From Mycobacterium colombiense (lineage in GTDB: Bacteria > Actinomycetota > Actinomycetes > Mycobacteriales > Mycobacteriaceae): a stretch of 59,844 nt of DNA. Below are positions 16,719 to 25,968 of the stretch, piece after piece; the stretch's first letter is position 1, and every line of letters starts with the position of its first letter. A program made the translations under genes and the position numbers. The stretch is from positions 1 to 59,844 of the forward strand of contig NZ_QMEU01000024.1 of NCBI RefSeq assembly GCF_003284975.1, written 5' to 3'. A model generated the notes under the pieces. That model saw only the letters and a list, made by a program, of their open reading frames with translations. It was not told where the DNA came from and did not search any database.

Positions 16719-18218
16719 GTGGCTACCGAGAAACCTCAGACCATCGCTTACCCAGCTGCCGACGCCCGCCCGCGTCGCCACCATTCGGACCCGCTCGATC
16801 CGCACGTCATCGTCCTTTTCGGTGCGACGGGCGATCTAGCGAAACGTAAGTTGCTCCCCGGCCTGGCGTACCTGGACCAGTCCGAATTGGCACCAGATAT
16901 CCAGATCGTCGCCACGTCGCTGGAAGACCTGAGTCAGGACGAATTCCGCGACCTCGCGAAGGAGGCGATCGATTCCTTCGGAACGCACAAGCTCACGCCC
17001 GAACAGTGGTCGAACTTCGCCAAGATCATCAGCTACGTCCCGCAGGGTGCCGGACCCGAAGCGCTGGCCGAGGCGGTGGCGCAGGCCGAGGACAACCTCG
17101 GGTCCAACGTGTGGCGACTGCACTATTTGTCGGTGCCGCCCAAGGCGGCGCGCGACGTGATCACCATGTTGCGCGACGCCAAGCTGGTGGAACGTTCGCG
17201 GGTGGTGATGGAGAAACCGTTCGGCACCGATCTGGCCAGCGCGGTGGCGCTGAACGACTTCGTGCACGAAACCTTCGAGGAATCCCAGATTTTCCGCATC
17301 GACCACTTCCTGGGCAAGGAAGCCGCGCAGAACATATTGGCGTTCCGCTTCGCCAATGGCCTGTTCGAGCCGATCTGGAACCGCAACTTCATCGACCACA
17401 TTCAGATCGACATCCCCGAAGACAAGGGCCTGGATCAGCGGGCGAGCTTCTACGAAGAGACCGGGGCCTACAAGGACATGGTGGTGACCCATCTGTTCCA
17501 GGTGATGGCGTTCGTGGTGATGGAGCCGCCGACCGCGCTCGAGCCGTTTGCCATCAGCGAGGAAAAGAACAAGGTCTTTCGGTCGATGCTGCCGGTCAAG
17601 CCGTCCAACGTCGTTCGCGGTCAGTACGACGGATACCGCGACGAGGACGGGGTGGCAAACGATTCCGACACCGAGACCTTCATCGCCCTCAAGGTCGGCA
17701 TCGACAACTGGCGATGGGCCGGGGTGCCCATCTACCTGCGCACCGGCAAGAAGATGGCGGAGGGCATCCGCATCATCTCGATCGCGTTCAAAGAGGCGCC
17801 GCGGACCATGTTTCCGCCCGGATCCGGCGTGGGCACGCAAGGCCCCGATCACCTCACGTTCGACCTTGCCGACAACTCGAAGGTTTCGTTGTCGTTCTAC
17901 GGCAAGCGGCCCGGCCCGGGCATGAAGCTGGACAAGCTGTCCATGCAGTTTTCCTCGCAGGAGATCGACACCGTCGTGGACGTGCTCGAGGCCTACGAAC
18001 GGCTGATCCTGGATGCGATGCGGGGCGACCACACGCTGTTCAATACCGCCGACGGCATCGAATCATTGTGGGAGCGTTCCGAAGATCTGCTCTCCGATCC
18101 GCCCCCCGCCAAGCTATATCAGCCGGGCACGTGGGGCCCCAACGCCATTCACCAACTCATCGCGCCCAACGCGTGGCGGCTGCCGTTCGAGCGGGGGTGG
18201 CGCGAAGCCAAGTCCTAG
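16719..18218 (+). CDS. zwf: Glucose-6-phosphate 1-dehydrogenase
   Basis: 499 residues from GTG 16719 (GGAAG ten bases upstream). The NADP-binding Rossmann motif is FGATGDLAKRKLLP (G35-D39). The catalytic signature RIDHFLGKE spans 193-201 with H196 and K200, and VMEKPFG supplies the coenzyme/substrate-binding lysine. It oxidises glucose-6-phosphate to 6-phosphogluconolactone, the first step of the pentose phosphate pathway, producing NADPH. Unlike the tkt-tal-zwf-opcA operon of mycobacteria, this copy stands alone with no gnd, pgl or opcA nearby, so it is probably a second, separately controlled isozyme. Confidence 0.96.
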   Translation: MATEKPQTIAYPAADARPRRHHSDPLDPHVIVLFGATGDLAKRKLLPGLAYLDQSELAPDIQIVATSLEDLSQDEFRDLAKEAIDSFGTHKLTPEQWSNFAKIISYVPQGAGPEALAEAVAQAEDNLGSNVWRLHYLSVPPKAARDVITMLRDAKLVERSRVVMEKPFGTDLASAVALNDFVHETFEESQIFRIDHFLGKEAAQNILAFRFANGLFEPIWNRNFIDHIQIDIPEDKGLDQRASFYEETGAYKDMVVTHLFQVMAFVVMEPPTALEPFAISEEKNKVFRSMLPVKPSNVVRGQYDGYRDEDGVANDSDTETFIALKVGIDNWRWAGVPIYLRTGKKMAEGIRIISIAFKEAPRTMFPPGSGVGTQGPDHLTFDLADNSKVSLSFYGKRPGPGMKLDKLSMQFSSQEIDTVVDVLEAYERLILDAMRGDHTLFNTADGIESLWERSEDLLSDPPPAKLYQPGTWGPNAIHQLIAPNAWRLPFERGWREAKS

Positions 18219-18249
18219 CGGACGCGGAATACCACTGAATCGTTGGGAG

Positions 18250-19173
18250 TCAACCCAATTCGGCACTGAGGTAGCTGATCGAGTGACGGAATTCCTTGAG
18301 GATTTCGTTGTCGGGCAGCACGAATCCGTAATGGGCATAGACCTGTTCGGTCGGGCGGCGGGTGACGCTCCAGCCGGTGTCGGCGAGGTGCTCGGCGGCC
18401 GGGCGGCGCTCGCCGAGCCAGACGAGCTCGGCCACGTCGATGTCGAGCCCGTGCTGGCGCCAGGTGTTGCGCATCGCCCGAGCGCGTTCGTCGGTGAACA
18501 CGCTCATGTCGGTGATGTTCTCGGTGGCCAGCCGGCTGCCCGGCGCGCTGAGCGCGGTGATGTTGTCCAGCAGCCGGTCCTGGGCGTCGGGCGGTAGGTA
18601 GGGCAGCAAGCCCTCGGCGATCCAGGCGGTGGACGAGCCGGCGTCAAACCCGCTGTCGCGCAGCGCCGCTGGCCAGTCGTCGCGAAGGTCGATTCCGACG
18701 GTGCGGCGCTCGGCGGTCGGTTCGGCACCGATCCGGGCGAGCGTGTCCGTCTTGAAGGCGATCACCTCAGGCTGGTCGACCTCGAAAACCACGGTGCCCG
18801 AGGGCCACGCCAACCGATAGGCACGCGAGTCGAGCCCGGCGGCCAAGATGACGGCCTGCCGGATGCCCGCGGCGGTGGCGGCGCCGAAGAAGTCGTCGAA
18901 AAACCGGGTCCGCACCGTCATCTGCTCGCGCCGCTGCTGCAGCGTCATCGGCATGTCGTCAGTCTCGAGCGGGATGTCGTTGTCCAGCATGCGGGTGAAG
19001 AAGGGGTGCCCGACCGCCCGCACTAATGGCTCGGCGAATCGGTCGTCCAGCAACGGGTCCGGCTCGCGGGACGCCAGCGCCCGGGAGGCCGCCACCATCG
19101 TCGCGGTCGCGCCCACGCTGGATGCCAGGTCCCAGCTGTCGCCCTCGCTTCGCGCCGAGCCTGATGATGCCAT
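18250..19173 (-). CDS. SAM-dependent methyltransferase, TIGR00027 family
   Basis: 307 residues from ATG 19173 (GGAAGGGG upstream). It matches the large mycobacterial family related to leucine carboxyl methyltransferases: [21 protein letters not shown] at the N-terminus, a double arginine-containing [15 protein letters not shown] motif [28 protein letters not shown] for ribose binding, and [17 protein letters not shown]. Substrates of these paralogues are unknown; proposed roles include O-methylation of lipids or polyketides. The open frame continues far upstream, but only as an antisense shadow of the CitE-like gene. Confidence 0.9.
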   Translation of the reverse strand: MASSGSARSEGDSWDLASSVGATATMVAASRALASREPDPLLDDRFAEPLVRAVGHPFFTRMLDNDIPLETDDMPMTLQQRREQMTVRTRFFDDFFGAATAAGIRQAVILAAGLDSRAYRLAWPSGTVVFEVDQPEVIAFKTDTLARIGAEPTAERRTVGIDLRDDWPAALRDSGFDAGSSTAWIAEGLLPYLPPDAQDRLLDNITALSAPGSRLATENITDMSVFTDERARAMRNTWRQHGLDIDVAELVWLGERRPAAEHLADTGWSVTRRPTEQVYAHYGFVLPDNEILKEFRHSISYLSAELG

Positions 19174-19356
19174 TCGTTTTCCCCTTCCGCCGATCCACTC
19201 GCCGCGTCGGCCAATTCGCCTGCCGGACCGCTCAGCACCGGCGACTGCTCCACCGGTACCGAAGGGTACTTTCTGCCTAGGCCGCGCGCACGCAACACCC
19301 GTCGCGCACGCTCGTGACTCTCGCGCTGCAACGACGACAGGAAGTGAATCGCTTTC

Positions 19357-20238
19357 ATGGCACCGACCCTGCGCCCGCGCCGATCCGCCCTGTACCTGCC
19401 CGGCAACAAGCCACGCGCGCTGGAGAAGGGCAAGACGCTGCCGGCCGACGTGCTGATCTTCGACCTCGAGGATGCCGTGGGTCCCGACGCGAAAGCCGAT
19501 TCGAGGACGACGGTGTGCGACGCGATCTCGTCGGAGAGCTACCGGCCCCGCGAGGTCGTGGTGCGTATCAACGGCTTGGACACCGACTGGCACGACGACG
19601 ACCTGGCGGCGGTGGCCGGATCGAGCGCCGACGGCGTGCTGGTGCCGAAAGTCGAGACGGGTCAACAGGTTCGATCGCTGGCCGACGCGCTGGACGCATT
19701 GGGAGCACCGAAGTCGTTGCAGCTGTGGGTGATGATCGAAACGCCGCGGGCCTTTCTGCGGGCCGAGGAGGTCGCCTCGGCCAGCGATCGCCTGGCCGGT
19801 TTGGTGGTCGGCACCAACGACCTGGTCAACGAGCTGCACGGCCTGCACGTCCCCGGGCGCGCGCCGGCGGTGCCCGCCCTCGGCTTGGCGTTGCTGGGAG
19901 CGCGGGCGGCCGGGAAAGTCATCTTGGACGGCGTGTTCAACGACATCACCGACGAGGGCGCGTTTCGCGCCGAGGCTCGGCAAGGCCGCGAGATGGGGTT
20001 CGACGGCAAGACCCTGATCCACCCGTCGCAGATCGCCCCCGCCAACGAGCTGTTCGGTCCATCGCACAAAGAGGTGGAGGACGCCCGCAAGATCGTCTCG
20101 GCATACGAGCAGGCGCAGGCCGCCGGCACCAGTGTCATCACCGTCGACGGCCGCATGATCGAGAGCCTGCACGTGCGTGACGCCCAGCGCATCCTCACCC
20201 TGGCGGATCTGATCGCCGAGATGGAATCCGCTTCCTAG
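19357..20238 (+). CDS. CitE-like HpcH/HpaI aldolase family lyase
   Basis: 293 residues. A TIM barrel of the citrate-lyase beta-subunit type: [17 protein letters not shown], the metal-binding [22 protein letters not shown] and VMIETPRA, then GTNDLVNEL and the C-terminal [13 protein letters not shown]. Lone CitE-like proteins in actinobacteria cleave or form (S)-malyl-, citramalyl- or hydroxymethylglutaryl-CoA-type thioesters with Mg2+. No citrate lyase alpha or gamma gene is nearby. It is divergent from the methyltransferase at 19173 with about 180 bases between. Confidence 0.88.
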   Translation: MAPTLRPRRSALYLPGNKPRALEKGKTLPADVLIFDLEDAVGPDAKADSRTTVCDAISSESYRPREVVVRINGLDTDWHDDDLAAVAGSSADGVLVPKVETGQQVRSLADALDALGAPKSLQLWVMIETPRAFLRAEEVASASDRLAGLVVGTNDLVNELHGLHVPGRAPAVPALGLALLGARAAGKVILDGVFNDITDEGAFRAEARQGREMGFDGKTLIHPSQIAPANELFGPSHKEVEDARKIVSAYEQAQAAGTSVITVDGRMIESLHVRDAQRILTLADLIAEMESAS

Positions 20239-20355
20239 GGGCGGCGGACATATCGGGCGCTCGCAGCCGCTGGACGGCGGCAGCCCGCAACGGGCGGTCG
20301 GTGCCGCTCACACGGTAGGTTGAACGCGTTCGGAGGCGACTCGAGAGGAGATAAC

Positions 20356-21588
20356 GTGGGCCAGATCGCGGCCATGGCCGAGGCCGACCGCACCTGGATG
20401 ATCGACACCCTGCTGGCGCTGCTGCAGACCCCGAGCCCGTCGGGACGCACGGACGCGGTGATGCAGGTGATCGGCGACATCTTCGACCACTTCGGGGTGC
20501 CGTTCACGCTGACCCGGCGCGGCGCGCTGACCGCCGAACTACCGGGTGAGTCCTCGACCATCGACCGGGCCCTGGTGGTTCACTCCGACACCATCGGCTG
20601 CATGGTCCGCAATCTCAAGGACAACGGTCGCCTCGAAATCGTTCCGGTCGGCACCTTCTCGGCGCGGTTCGCCGCGGGCGCCCGGGTGCGCATCTTCATC
20701 GACGACCCCGATGAGTTCATCACCGGCACGGTCATGCCACTGAAGGCCAGCGGGCATGCGTTCGGCGATGAGATCGACACCCAACCCACCAACTGGGAGC
20801 ACGTCGAGGTCCGCATCGACCGCAAGGTGTCCTCGCGCGAGGACCTGGTTCGGCTCGGCCTGCAGGTCGGTGATTTCGTGGCGTTGATCACCAGCCCCGA
20901 GCTCACCGCCGACGGCTTCATCGTCTCGCGCCATCTGGACGGCAAGGCGGGCGTCGCGATAGCGCTCGCGCTGACCAAGAACTTCTCCGAGAACAAGGTG
21001 GTGCTGCCGCACCGCACCACGATCATGGTCACCATCACCGAGGAGGTCGGCCACGGGGCCAGTCACGGCCTGCCCGCCGACGTCGCCGAGCTGGTCTCGG
21101 TGGACAACGCGGTGTGCGCGCCCGGCCAGCATTCCCTCGAGGACGGCGTGACGATCCCGATGGCCGACATGCACGGCCCGTTCGACTATCACCTGACCCG
21201 CAAACTCTGCCGCCTCGCCCACGAGCAGGGAATTCCGTTCGCCCGCGATGTTTTTCGCTACTACCGGTCCGATGCCGCGGCGGCTATCGAGGCGGGGGCC
21301 AACACCCGCGCCGCGCTGGTCGGCTTCGGCCTCGACGGCAGCCATGGCTGGGAGCGCACCCACATCGATTCGCTCGAGGCTGCCTACAACCTGCTGCACG
21401 CCTGGCTGCAGACGCCGCTGACATTCGCCAAGTGGGACGCCAAGCCGAGCGGCCGTCTGCGCGACTTCCCGTCGTCGGAGCAGCCCGCACCGAGCGAGCG
21501 GTGGGTGCCGCTGTCTCGCGGCGATTTCGAAAGCCCCGGCGAGGCGTCGCCGGGGACCGTGTGGCCGCCGGAGGGGCCGCAGGCGTGA
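20356..21588 (+). CDS. M42-family metallopeptidase (osmoprotectant-trio type)
   Basis: 410 residues from GTG 20356, with AGGAG five bases upstream. M42 glutamyl-aminopeptidase fold with all metal/catalytic positions visible: VVHSDT (His, Asp), RHLDGKAG (Asp bridging), TITEEVGHG (Glu-Glu), VSVDNAV (Asp) and THIDSLEAA (His). The style, including the N-terminal MIDTLLALLQTPSPSG and VFRYYRSDAAAAIEAGANTR, fits the TIGR03106 subgroup that occurs with an asparagine-synthase-like amidotransferase and a GNAT/ATP-grasp protein in NAGGN dipeptide biosynthesis. Those partners are absent here, so it may be an orphan or have another substrate. Confidence 0.85.
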   Translation: MGQIAAMAEADRTWMIDTLLALLQTPSPSGRTDAVMQVIGDIFDHFGVPFTLTRRGALTAELPGESSTIDRALVVHSDTIGCMVRNLKDNGRLEIVPVGTFSARFAAGARVRIFIDDPDEFITGTVMPLKASGHAFGDEIDTQPTNWEHVEVRIDRKVSSREDLVRLGLQVGDFVALITSPELTADGFIVSRHLDGKAGVAIALALTKNFSENKVVLPHRTTIMVTITEEVGHGASHGLPADVAELVSVDNAVCAPGQHSLEDGVTIPMADMHGPFDYHLTRKLCRLAHEQGIPFARDVFRYYRSDAAAAIEAGANTRAALVGFGLDGSHGWERTHIDSLEAAYNLLHAWLQTPLTFAKWDAKPSGRLRDFPSSEQPAPSERWVPLSRGDFESPGEASPGTVWPPEGPQA

Positions 21589-21593
21589 AGCCG

Positions 21594-21782
21594 CTACATC
21601 TGGGCCCAGACGATTTTGGTCTGTAGGTAGGTCTCGATGCCGGCCTTGCCGGACTCGTGGCCCCAGCCGCACTGCTGGTAGCCGCCGAAGGGCATCGAGT
21701 GGTCGTAGGGAAAAGCGCAGTTGAGTCCCACGGTTCCGGCTTTGACCACCTTGGTCAGTCGGTGGGAGCGCCCCAGGTCCTT
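21594..21782 (-). pseudogene. C-terminal stub of an aldehyde dehydrogenase
   Basis: About 62 codons on the minus strand match the extreme C-terminus of NAD-dependent aldehyde dehydrogenases: LGRSHRLTKVVKAGTVGLN, MPFGGYQQCGWGHESGKAG, then IETYLQTKIVWAQM and a proper stop. The cofactor-binding domain, catalytic Cys and Glu, over 400 residues, are missing. The upstream boundary abuts the 3' end of the methyltransferase at 21791, so a deletion probably fused the two loci. No function is expected. Confidence 0.8.
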
Positions 21783-21790
21783 GGTCGCGC

Positions 21791-22558
21791 TTACCGGCCG
21801 CGGGCGATCCGATCGGCGCGCCAGCACCGGGACTGCATGGGGACGTCGATCGCTTCGGCGCCGGGGAAACGCTCGGTCAAGGTGGCTCGGGCGTTGTCGA
21901 GCCGCTGCGCGCGGTCGTCGGGGGAGGCGATGATCACCCGGCTGTAGGTGGCGAGCATCGCGACGATGTCGTCGACCGTCATCGTGCGCACGAAATCGAA
22001 CGTCTCGCGCGCGACGTTGTGGAATATCTGCGGATCCGGCAGTACAACGTTCTCGTGGCGCCGGCGGAAGCGGTCGGGCGCATCCAGTTCGGACGTGTCG
22101 TCTTTGGGCAGCACCTCAAGGTCGCGGACCCAGTCCACGTCGCGGTCGCGACTGGTCCAGATCAGCCCGAACCGACCGCCGTCGCGCAGCACGCGGCCGA
22201 TCTCCGGGACGGCCCGGTCGGGATCCATCCAGTGCCACGCCGAGGAGACGAAGACCGCGTCGGCGGAGTTGTTCGGGAGGGGAATCGACTCACCGGTGCC
22301 CGCCACGGCGCGAACTCCGGGGGACCGCTCGGCCAGCACCGCTCGCATCCGCGCATCGGGCTCGACGGCGACGACGTGCGCCGCCCGGCCGACGAGCGTG
22401 CGGGTGAACAGACCGGTGCCCGCACCGACGTCGACGGCCAGCTCGCAGTCCGACGGCAGCAACCAGTCCACCGCCCGCTGCGGAGGCTGCGGCCGCAGCC
22501 CGTCGTAGTCCTCGGCGATCGAGCCGAAGGACATTGCGCGTTCGTGGCGATCGGTCAC
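21791..22558 (-). CDS. Class I SAM-dependent methyltransferase
   Basis: 255 residues from GTG 22558 (VTDRHERAMSFGSIAEDYDG, the usual start pattern of this group). Motif I is AVDVGAGTGLFTRTL, motif II AVEPDARM, and the post-motif region AVFVSSAWHWMDPDRAVPEI is typical of Methyltransf_11 (UbiE-like) enzymes. The substrate is unknown. The ALDH remnant sits directly downstream and a GAP-like membrane protein upstream on the same strand, 52 bases away. Confidence 0.85.
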   Translation of the reverse strand: MTDRHERAMSFGSIAEDYDGLRPQPPQRAVDWLLPSDCELAVDVGAGTGLFTRTLVGRAAHVVAVEPDARMRAVLAERSPGVRAVAGTGESIPLPNNSADAVFVSSAWHWMDPDRAVPEIGRVLRDGGRFGLIWTSRDRDVDWVRDLEVLPKDDTSELDAPDRFRRRHENVVLPDPQIFHNVARETFDFVRTMTVDDIVAMLATYSRVIIASPDDRAQRLDNARATLTERFPGAEAIDVPMQSRCWRADRIARGR

Positions 22559-22610
22559 ACGCGACAAGGTAATCCAGCTCGCTGTGCACCAGATGAGAAG
22601 TCGTGCCACC

Positions 22611-23294
22611 TCACCACAGCGCGCTGTGGTTGACGAGCGCGTCGGCGATGAGCCCGGTTCCGAAAACCAGGAACAACAGCCGCACCGACATCGGCCCGTA
22701 GCGGGTGAGGGCGCGCACGATCGCGCGCTGAATGCGCTTGGCCCGCATGGTTTTTCTCATCGAGAGGGCAAGGATCAGCAGCGGCGGCGACAGGGCGATG
22801 GCCCAGTAGACGAGGATGACCAACGGCCAGAGCGGCGGCCGCGGGTGCACCGCGGCGAGCATCGCCAAGCCGGTGAGGTAGGGCACGGCGGTGGGGGCCT
22901 GGCCACTGCCCACCGCCAGTCCTAGGAATCCGAGCAGCCAGGGCCGTTGCCGCATCGCCGCCAACGCCCAGCCGGGTGCCGACGACTGTGCGGTCACCGG
23001 AAAGTAGGCCAAGCAGATCAACGCGATGCCCAGCAGCAGTTCGCCCCGGAAACGAATGGCCGGTGTCAGGTGAAAGTCGAGGACCTCGGTGATGAAGCCG
23101 ATGCCCAGCACGGTGCACACGCCGAACGTGGTCGTCACCGCGAACACGCCCGCGACGTAACTCAGGGCTCCGGGAAGCGGAGACCGGCGCCCCAGCCGGC
23201 TGTCGAAGATGACGGCCGAAACCACTCCCACGTTGAGCACGTTGAGCGAGTCGAGAAACGCCAGACCGGCAAGCGCCAATGCCAGAGCCGCCAC
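22611..23294 (-). CDS. Six-helix membrane protein, GAP/LysE-like
   Basis: 227 residues, almost entirely hydrophobic, with about six helices (ALALALAGLAFLDSLNVLNV, YVAGVFAVTTTFGVCTVLGIG, ELLLGIALICLAYFPV, WLLGFLGLAVGSGQAP, PLWPLVILVYWAIALSPPLLI, VRLLFLVFGTGLIADALV). The short first helix with a D-S-L-N motif and the basic loop RKTMRAKRIQRA resemble GAP/Sap-type proteins, which in mycobacteria address glycolipids across the membrane, and more distantly LysE exporters. The cargo is unknown. Confidence 0.65.
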   Translation of the reverse strand: MAALALALAGLAFLDSLNVLNVGVVSAVIFDSRLGRRSPLPGALSYVAGVFAVTTTFGVCTVLGIGFITEVLDFHLTPAIRFRGELLLGIALICLAYFPVTAQSSAPGWALAAMRQRPWLLGFLGLAVGSGQAPTAVPYLTGLAMLAAVHPRPPLWPLVILVYWAIALSPPLLILALSMRKTMRAKRIQRAIVRALTRYGPMSVRLLFLVFGTGLIADALVNHSALW

Positions 23295-23587
23295 GCGTCC
23301 GCACCGGGCCTAGCGCGCGGATATAGCGGCCGCCGGCAGCGGGCTGCGCGCTGACCTCGGCGTCAGGATCAAGGCGGCGATCATGCTGCAGAGAATACGA
23401 GTTCGGGTGAGAACGTGTCGGGTGAGGGTTTCCGGGTTCACGATCGGTGATCCCGTGCTCGACGGGCAGGACGCACAGGGCCGACGGTTTCGGCGCAGGT
23501 CATCCACGGCATCATCGAGGCGGCGGCGCGCGGATTCGCGGCCGCGGTTTCAACGGTGACGGCACGCCGACCCGAGGAGAGAACCGA

Positions 23588-24349
23588 ATGGGATTGCTCG
23601 ACCACAAGACCGCCGTCATCACCGGCGCCAACTCCGGGATCGGGTTAGCCACCGCCGAGCGGTTTCTCGCCGAAGGCGCCGACAGGGTGTTCATCACGGG
23701 TCGACGTCAGCCCGAACTTGACGCTGCAGCAAGCACATTGGGGCCTCGCGTGACCGCCGTGCGCGGTGACGTCGGAACGCCGGAAGATCTGGACCGGCTC
23801 TACGCCCAGGTCGCGGCCGCCGGTACGGGCCTCGACATCGTGATGGCCAACGCCGGATCGACGAGGGTGGCGCGGCTGGGGGAGATCACCGATGACGACC
23901 TCGATGCACTGCTGACCACCAACGTCAAGGGCGTCGTGTACACCGTGCAAAAGGCGCTGCCGCTGCTCAACGACGGCGCCTCCGTCATTCTGACCGGCTC
24001 CACCACCGCCGACCGCGGTCGCCCCGGGCTGAGCATCTACGCCGCCATCAAGGCCGCCGTCCGATCCCTGGCCCGCGCCTGGGCCAACGAACTCGCCGAC
24101 CGCAGCATCCGGGTCAACGTCATCGTTGCCGGGTCCACGGCCACCCCCGGAAGCGACGCGCTGGCCGCGCAGACCGACCCCGACGCTTCGGTCGAGGAGT
24201 TCCGCGCCGGCCGCATCGCCACCATCCCGCTGGGCCGCTTCGCCGACCCTGTGGAGATCGCCAATGCCGCAGTCTTTTTGGCCAGCGATCTGTCCAGCTT
24301 CACCACCGGATCGACCGTCAGCGCCGACGGCGGATTCAACCAGGTCTGA
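23588..24349 (+). CDS. Short-chain dehydrogenase/reductase
   Basis: 253 residues from ATG 23588 behind GAGGAGAG. Classical SDR: TGANSGIGLA cofactor motif, NAG in VMANAGSTRV, catalytic Ser in ILTGSTTAD, Tyr-Lys in YAAIK, and the C-terminal STVSADGGFNQV. Basic residues in GRRQPEL after strand 2 suggest NADP(H). Substrate unknown. A possible remnant of a TetR-type regulator precedes it at about 23437-23560. Confidence 0.92.
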   Translation: MGLLDHKTAVITGANSGIGLATAERFLAEGADRVFITGRRQPELDAAASTLGPRVTAVRGDVGTPEDLDRLYAQVAAAGTGLDIVMANAGSTRVARLGEITDDDLDALLTTNVKGVVYTVQKALPLLNDGASVILTGSTTADRGRPGLSIYAAIKAAVRSLARAWANELADRSIRVNVIVAGSTATPGSDALAAQTDPDASVEEFRAGRIATIPLGRFADPVEIANAAVFLASDLSSFTTGSTVSADGGFNQV

Positions 24350-24400
24350 TCCGTCCGACGAGTCAGCGCGCGTAAATGGGTGGCCATCGGTCGGCGCTCG

Positions 24401-25060
24401 ATGAAGACTGACCGAATGCCACCAACTTCCCCGGCCTTCGCCCGAGACCCCAATACGGCGGCCTATTACGACCGGCGCGCCGCCGAATACGACGAATGGT
24501 ATTTGGGACAAGGGCAATTCGCTCAGCGTGACCGGCCAGGGTGGAGCGCAGAGGTCGAGCGGGTGGTGAGGCTGGTTGCCGACCTGCCGGTCGCGCGCAC
24601 GCTGGACGCCGCCTGCGGTAGCGGATTTTTGACCCGCCACCTACGTGGCGTCGTGGTGGGAGCGGACCAAAGCCGCGCGATGGTCGAATTGACCCAATCG
24701 CGGTTGCCCCACGGCGTAGCGGTCATCGCTGACGCGTTGTCGTTGCCTTTCGCGGACAAGGCCTTCGACCGCGTGTTGACCGGGCACTTCTACGGACATC
24801 TTCCGGCCGACGAACGCCAAGCCTTTCTCACCGAGGCGCGCCGGATAGCCGGGGAGCTGATCGTCATCGACTCCGCGCTTCGCGCAGGGGTGGAACCTGA
24901 GCAATGGCAAGAGCGGACCTTGAATGACGGATCGCGTCACCGCGTTTACAAGCGCTACCTCGGCGGTCGCCAACTGGCCGACGAACTCGGGGGAGAGGTG
25001 CTCTTCGACGGCACCTGGTTCGCCGCCGCACGGGTTCGCTGGGATTGCGCCAAAGTGTGA
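24401..25060 (+). CDS. Class I SAM-dependent methyltransferase
   Basis: 219 residues from ATG 24401; ATG 24416 or GTG 24380 are possible. The N-terminus NTAAYYDRRAAEYDEWYLGQ is the usual lead-in of small-molecule methyltransferases. Motif I is TLDAACGSGFLTRHL, the acidic residue of motif II is GADQSRAM, and ALSLPFADKAFDRVLTGHFYGHL follows. No substrate-specific domain is recognised. It is convergent with the heme oxygenase gene with 14 bases between stops. Confidence 0.85.
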   Translation: MKTDRMPPTSPAFARDPNTAAYYDRRAAEYDEWYLGQGQFAQRDRPGWSAEVERVVRLVADLPVARTLDAACGSGFLTRHLRGVVVGADQSRAMVELTQSRLPHGVAVIADALSLPFADKAFDRVLTGHFYGHLPADERQAFLTEARRIAGELIVIDSALRAGVEPEQWQERTLNDGSRHRVYKRYLGGRQLADELGGEVLFDGTWFAAARVRWDCAKV

Positions 25061-25074
25061 TGCCGGAGTGTGAT

Positions 25075-25728
25075 TTAGCGCCGACAGTCCGGCACGCCGT
25101 CGGACAGTTCATCGAGGAGGGCCTGGTTCAGGCCGAAGGCGTATTTCACCTCGCCGACTATGCGATCGATTTCGTCGGTGTCGGGACACAGCGCGTCGAG
25201 GCGGGCACGATAGGCGTCCTTATACGGTTTGGGCCGCACCGGGAATTCATAGAACGCAAGCCCGGCGCCCCGAAGATCGAAGGTGCGATCCAGGATTTTG
25301 CCGATGCCCCGGCCTCCGGAGAGGTCCCCGAGATAGCGCGTGTAGTGGTGGGCCACCAGGGCGCCACCCCACGTGAGGGCGCCGAGCCGCTCGGCGTAGA
25401 CCGTCGCCGCCGGGGAGTCGACTTCGTGTGCGGCACCCGGGGGCAGCCAGTGGTCGAGGTCGGCGTCGATAGCAGTCAGGCGCTCCAATGCGGGGTCGTA
25501 CACGGCGGCAACCATGGAATCGTGGCGGCGCGCCCGCACGGCGTCCTCGAGGGCGGCGTACACCACGCGCAACCGAAGCAAGTACTCGCAATAGCCCGGG
25601 GCGCCGATCCGGCCGGCGAGCAGTTCGGACATGAATGGGCTCTGCTCGGCGGCGTCGTGTTCGGCCGCCGAGCCCTGCTTCATCGCGACCGACAGACGGC
25701 GGGTTGTTGGGACGGCGACCGAGCACAT
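25075..25728 (-). CDS. Biliverdin-producing heme oxygenase
   Basis: 217 residues. Canonical HO-1/HmuO-type fold: proximal His H24 in AAEHDAAEQSPFM, and the distal helix HHYTRYLGDLSGGRGIGKIL with the flexible G134-D-L-S-G138-G139 motif over the heme. It should open heme to biliverdin IX-alpha, CO and Fe2+ using electrons from a ferredoxin or flavodoxin reductase. This differs from the IsdG-type MhuD of M. tuberculosis. The divergent neighbour 240 bases away is a bacteriophytochrome that needs biliverdin, so chromophore supply is the likely role. Confidence 0.92.
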   Translation of the reverse strand: MCSVAVPTTRRLSVAMKQGSAAEHDAAEQSPFMSELLAGRIGAPGYCEYLLRLRVVYAALEDAVRARRHDSMVAAVYDPALERLTAIDADLDHWLPPGAAHEVDSPAATVYAERLGALTWGGALVAHHYTRYLGDLSGGRGIGKILDRTFDLRGAGLAFYEFPVRPKPYKDAYRARLDALCPDTDEIDRIVGEVKYAFGLNQALLDELSDGVPDCRR

Positions 25729-25792
25729 GACCTGCTCAGATTACCTTGGTGAGCGCGGCGGGAGCGGTTAGCGCAGCGAGGCCAACCGGAGT

Positions 25793-25813
25793 CGACGGCG
25801 CGTACCGCCGTCG
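25793..25813. promoter_or_regulatory. Inverted repeat between heme oxygenase and phytochrome genes
   Basis: CGACGGCG-CGTAC-CGCCGTCG is a perfect 8-5-8 inverted repeat in the 240-base divergent intergenic region. It could be a shared operator for both genes or an RNA hairpin in one leader. No T tract follows, so a factor-independent terminator is unlikely. It has no known match that I can name. Confidence 0.4.
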
Positions 25814-25968
25814 GAGGGGGAAAATTTCTTGGGCGCGTGGGGAAGTCACTACCGGGCGAATCTGCCAGGGCACGCGAATCGCGGCTGTCCTGGTCGGCGA
25901 ACGGGGACGCACATTGATAGCTTGGAGGTCTGGCTGCCACCCCTTACCAATCCAATGAAGCGGCTCGC

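Noticed and set aside
19174..20172. Upstream extension of the TIGR00027 methyltransferase frame on the minus strand
   Set aside because: Antisense to the CitE-like gene; the real start at 19173 has a strong ribosome site and family-typical N-terminus.
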